Source of the DNA: Chloroflexota bacterium
GTDB lineage: Bacteria > Chloroflexota > Anaerolineae > Anaerolineales > Villigracilaceae
Assembly (NCBI GenBank): GCA_021812905.1
Contig: JAKAMM010000108.1
Location: forward strand, 405 to 6,343
Length of the DNA: 5,939 nt
Direction of reading: 5' to 3'
Shown here in pieces: positions 5,448 to 5,939 of the stretch; position 1 is the stretch's first letter; each line of letters begins with the position of its first letter. Under the pieces are notes generated by a model, which was given only the letters and a program-made list of their open reading frames with translations, did no database searches and had not been told where the DNA came from. The position numbers were made by a program, and so were the translations under genes.

Positions 5448-5939
5448 ATGCTTAAAGAACGAATTTCGCCCGGTATTTCCGAGTTTCTCCGCTATCTTGC
5501 TTTGCATACCGAGGCCGAGAGCGGACTAGCCGCGCTTACCGAGCTTAGCCGAGAACTGGGAATCAGCGTAGCCGGCTTGCGGGAACAGCTTGAAGTGGCG
5601 CGCGCGCTTGGTCTGGTGGAAGTCCGCCCGAGGACAGGCACGAGGCGACTTCCTTATTCCTTCACCCCGGCGGTCAGGCAGAGTCTGCAATACGCGCTGG
5701 CGCTCGACTCAGGCCACTTCCAAAAATATTCTGAATTGCGTAATCACGTTGAGGCAGCTTACTGGGACGAAGCTGTCAGGCTCCTGACCAGTGAAGACAA
5801 GCAGGAACTGCAGGCGCTGATGGCGCATGCTCGGGAAAAATTGAGCGGCAGTCCAGTTCAGGTGCCTCATGAAGAGCACCACAAATTACATCTGCTTATT
5901 TATAGCCGACTGAAAAATCCATTTGTCACCGGTTTATTA
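5448..5939 (+). CDS. FadR/GntR-type transcriptional regulator with FCD domain, 3' end outside window
   Basis: The first 164 residues of a one-component DNA-binding regulator; the frame is open to the end of the window. Residues about 10-70 form a winged helix-turn-helix: ALTELSRELGISVAGLREQLEVARALGLVEVRPRTGTRRLPY shows the helix, recognition helix and wing pattern of GntR proteins, with a shorter N-terminus than classical FadR. From about 78 the FCD ligand domain begins, with YSELRNHVEAAYWDEAV as its first helix pair. LYSRLxNPF-like LIYSRLKNPFVTGLL appears near 150-164. The usual DxxxH metal pair is represented by H144xxxH148 in EEHHKLH, so His replaces Asp. FCD regulators typically sense organic acids or sugar acids; the ligand here is unknown. 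A strong promoter and leader repeats precede it. ATG 5448 is chosen as the first start after the promoter, though no ribosome site is visible. Family call is firm, function open. Confidence 0.88.
   Translation, partial: MLKERISPGISEFLRYLALHTEAESGLAALTELSRELGISVAGLREQLEVARALGLVEVRPRTGTRRLPYSFTPAVRQSLQYALALDSGHFQKYSELRNHVEAAYWDEAVRLLTSEDKQELQALMAHAREKLSGSPVQVPHEEHHKLHLLIYSRLKNPFVTGLL

Overview
The window reads as a piece of chromosome from a free-living bacterium with moderate GC content. Several proteins (the FCD-type regulator with its short N-terminal HTH, the signal peptide/TM/zinc-ribbon protein, the 7TM kinase) look like ones I associate with Chloroflexota, class Anaerolineae. That assignment is an impression from protein style, not a proof. 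All intact genes lie on the + strand.

Layout. (1) Bases 2-1466: the 3' part of panB followed by a complete panE. These are the two consecutive enzymes that turn alpha-ketoisovalerate into pantoate for pantothenate/CoA synthesis. They are separated by 37 bases holding a small palindromic array of three TACGTA units. (2) Bases 1592-2485: an exported, single-TM protein with a beta-rich outer domain and a C-terminal cytosolic zinc ribbon; function unknown. (3) Bases 2626-4747: a two-component system, a 7TM NarL/DegS-type histidine kinase overlapping its LuxR/NarL-type response regulator by 29 bases. The kinase GTG start is the right arm of a perfect 8-bp inverted repeat that loops out its Shine-Dalgarno sequence, a possible translational switch. 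(4) Bases 4748-5447: about 700 bases without an intact gene. It holds a decayed minus-strand ISAs1-family transposase remnant that needs at least two, probably three, reading frames. After it come small repeats, a palindrome and a near-consensus sigma-70 promoter. (5) Bases 5448-5939: the first 164 codons of a FadR/GntR-type (FCD) transcriptional regulator cut by the window end, with a tandem 9-bp repeat in its short leader.

How they work together: panB and panE act in one pathway, and the kinase/regulator pair forms one signalling unit. The zinc-ribbon protein and the FadR-like regulator have no functional link to their neighbours that can be shown here. I see no CRISPR array, tRNA, rRNA, intact mobile element or clearly new multi-gene system. 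The most testable oddities are the start-codon hairpin of the kinase, the control region of the FadR-like gene and the palindromic TACGTA array.
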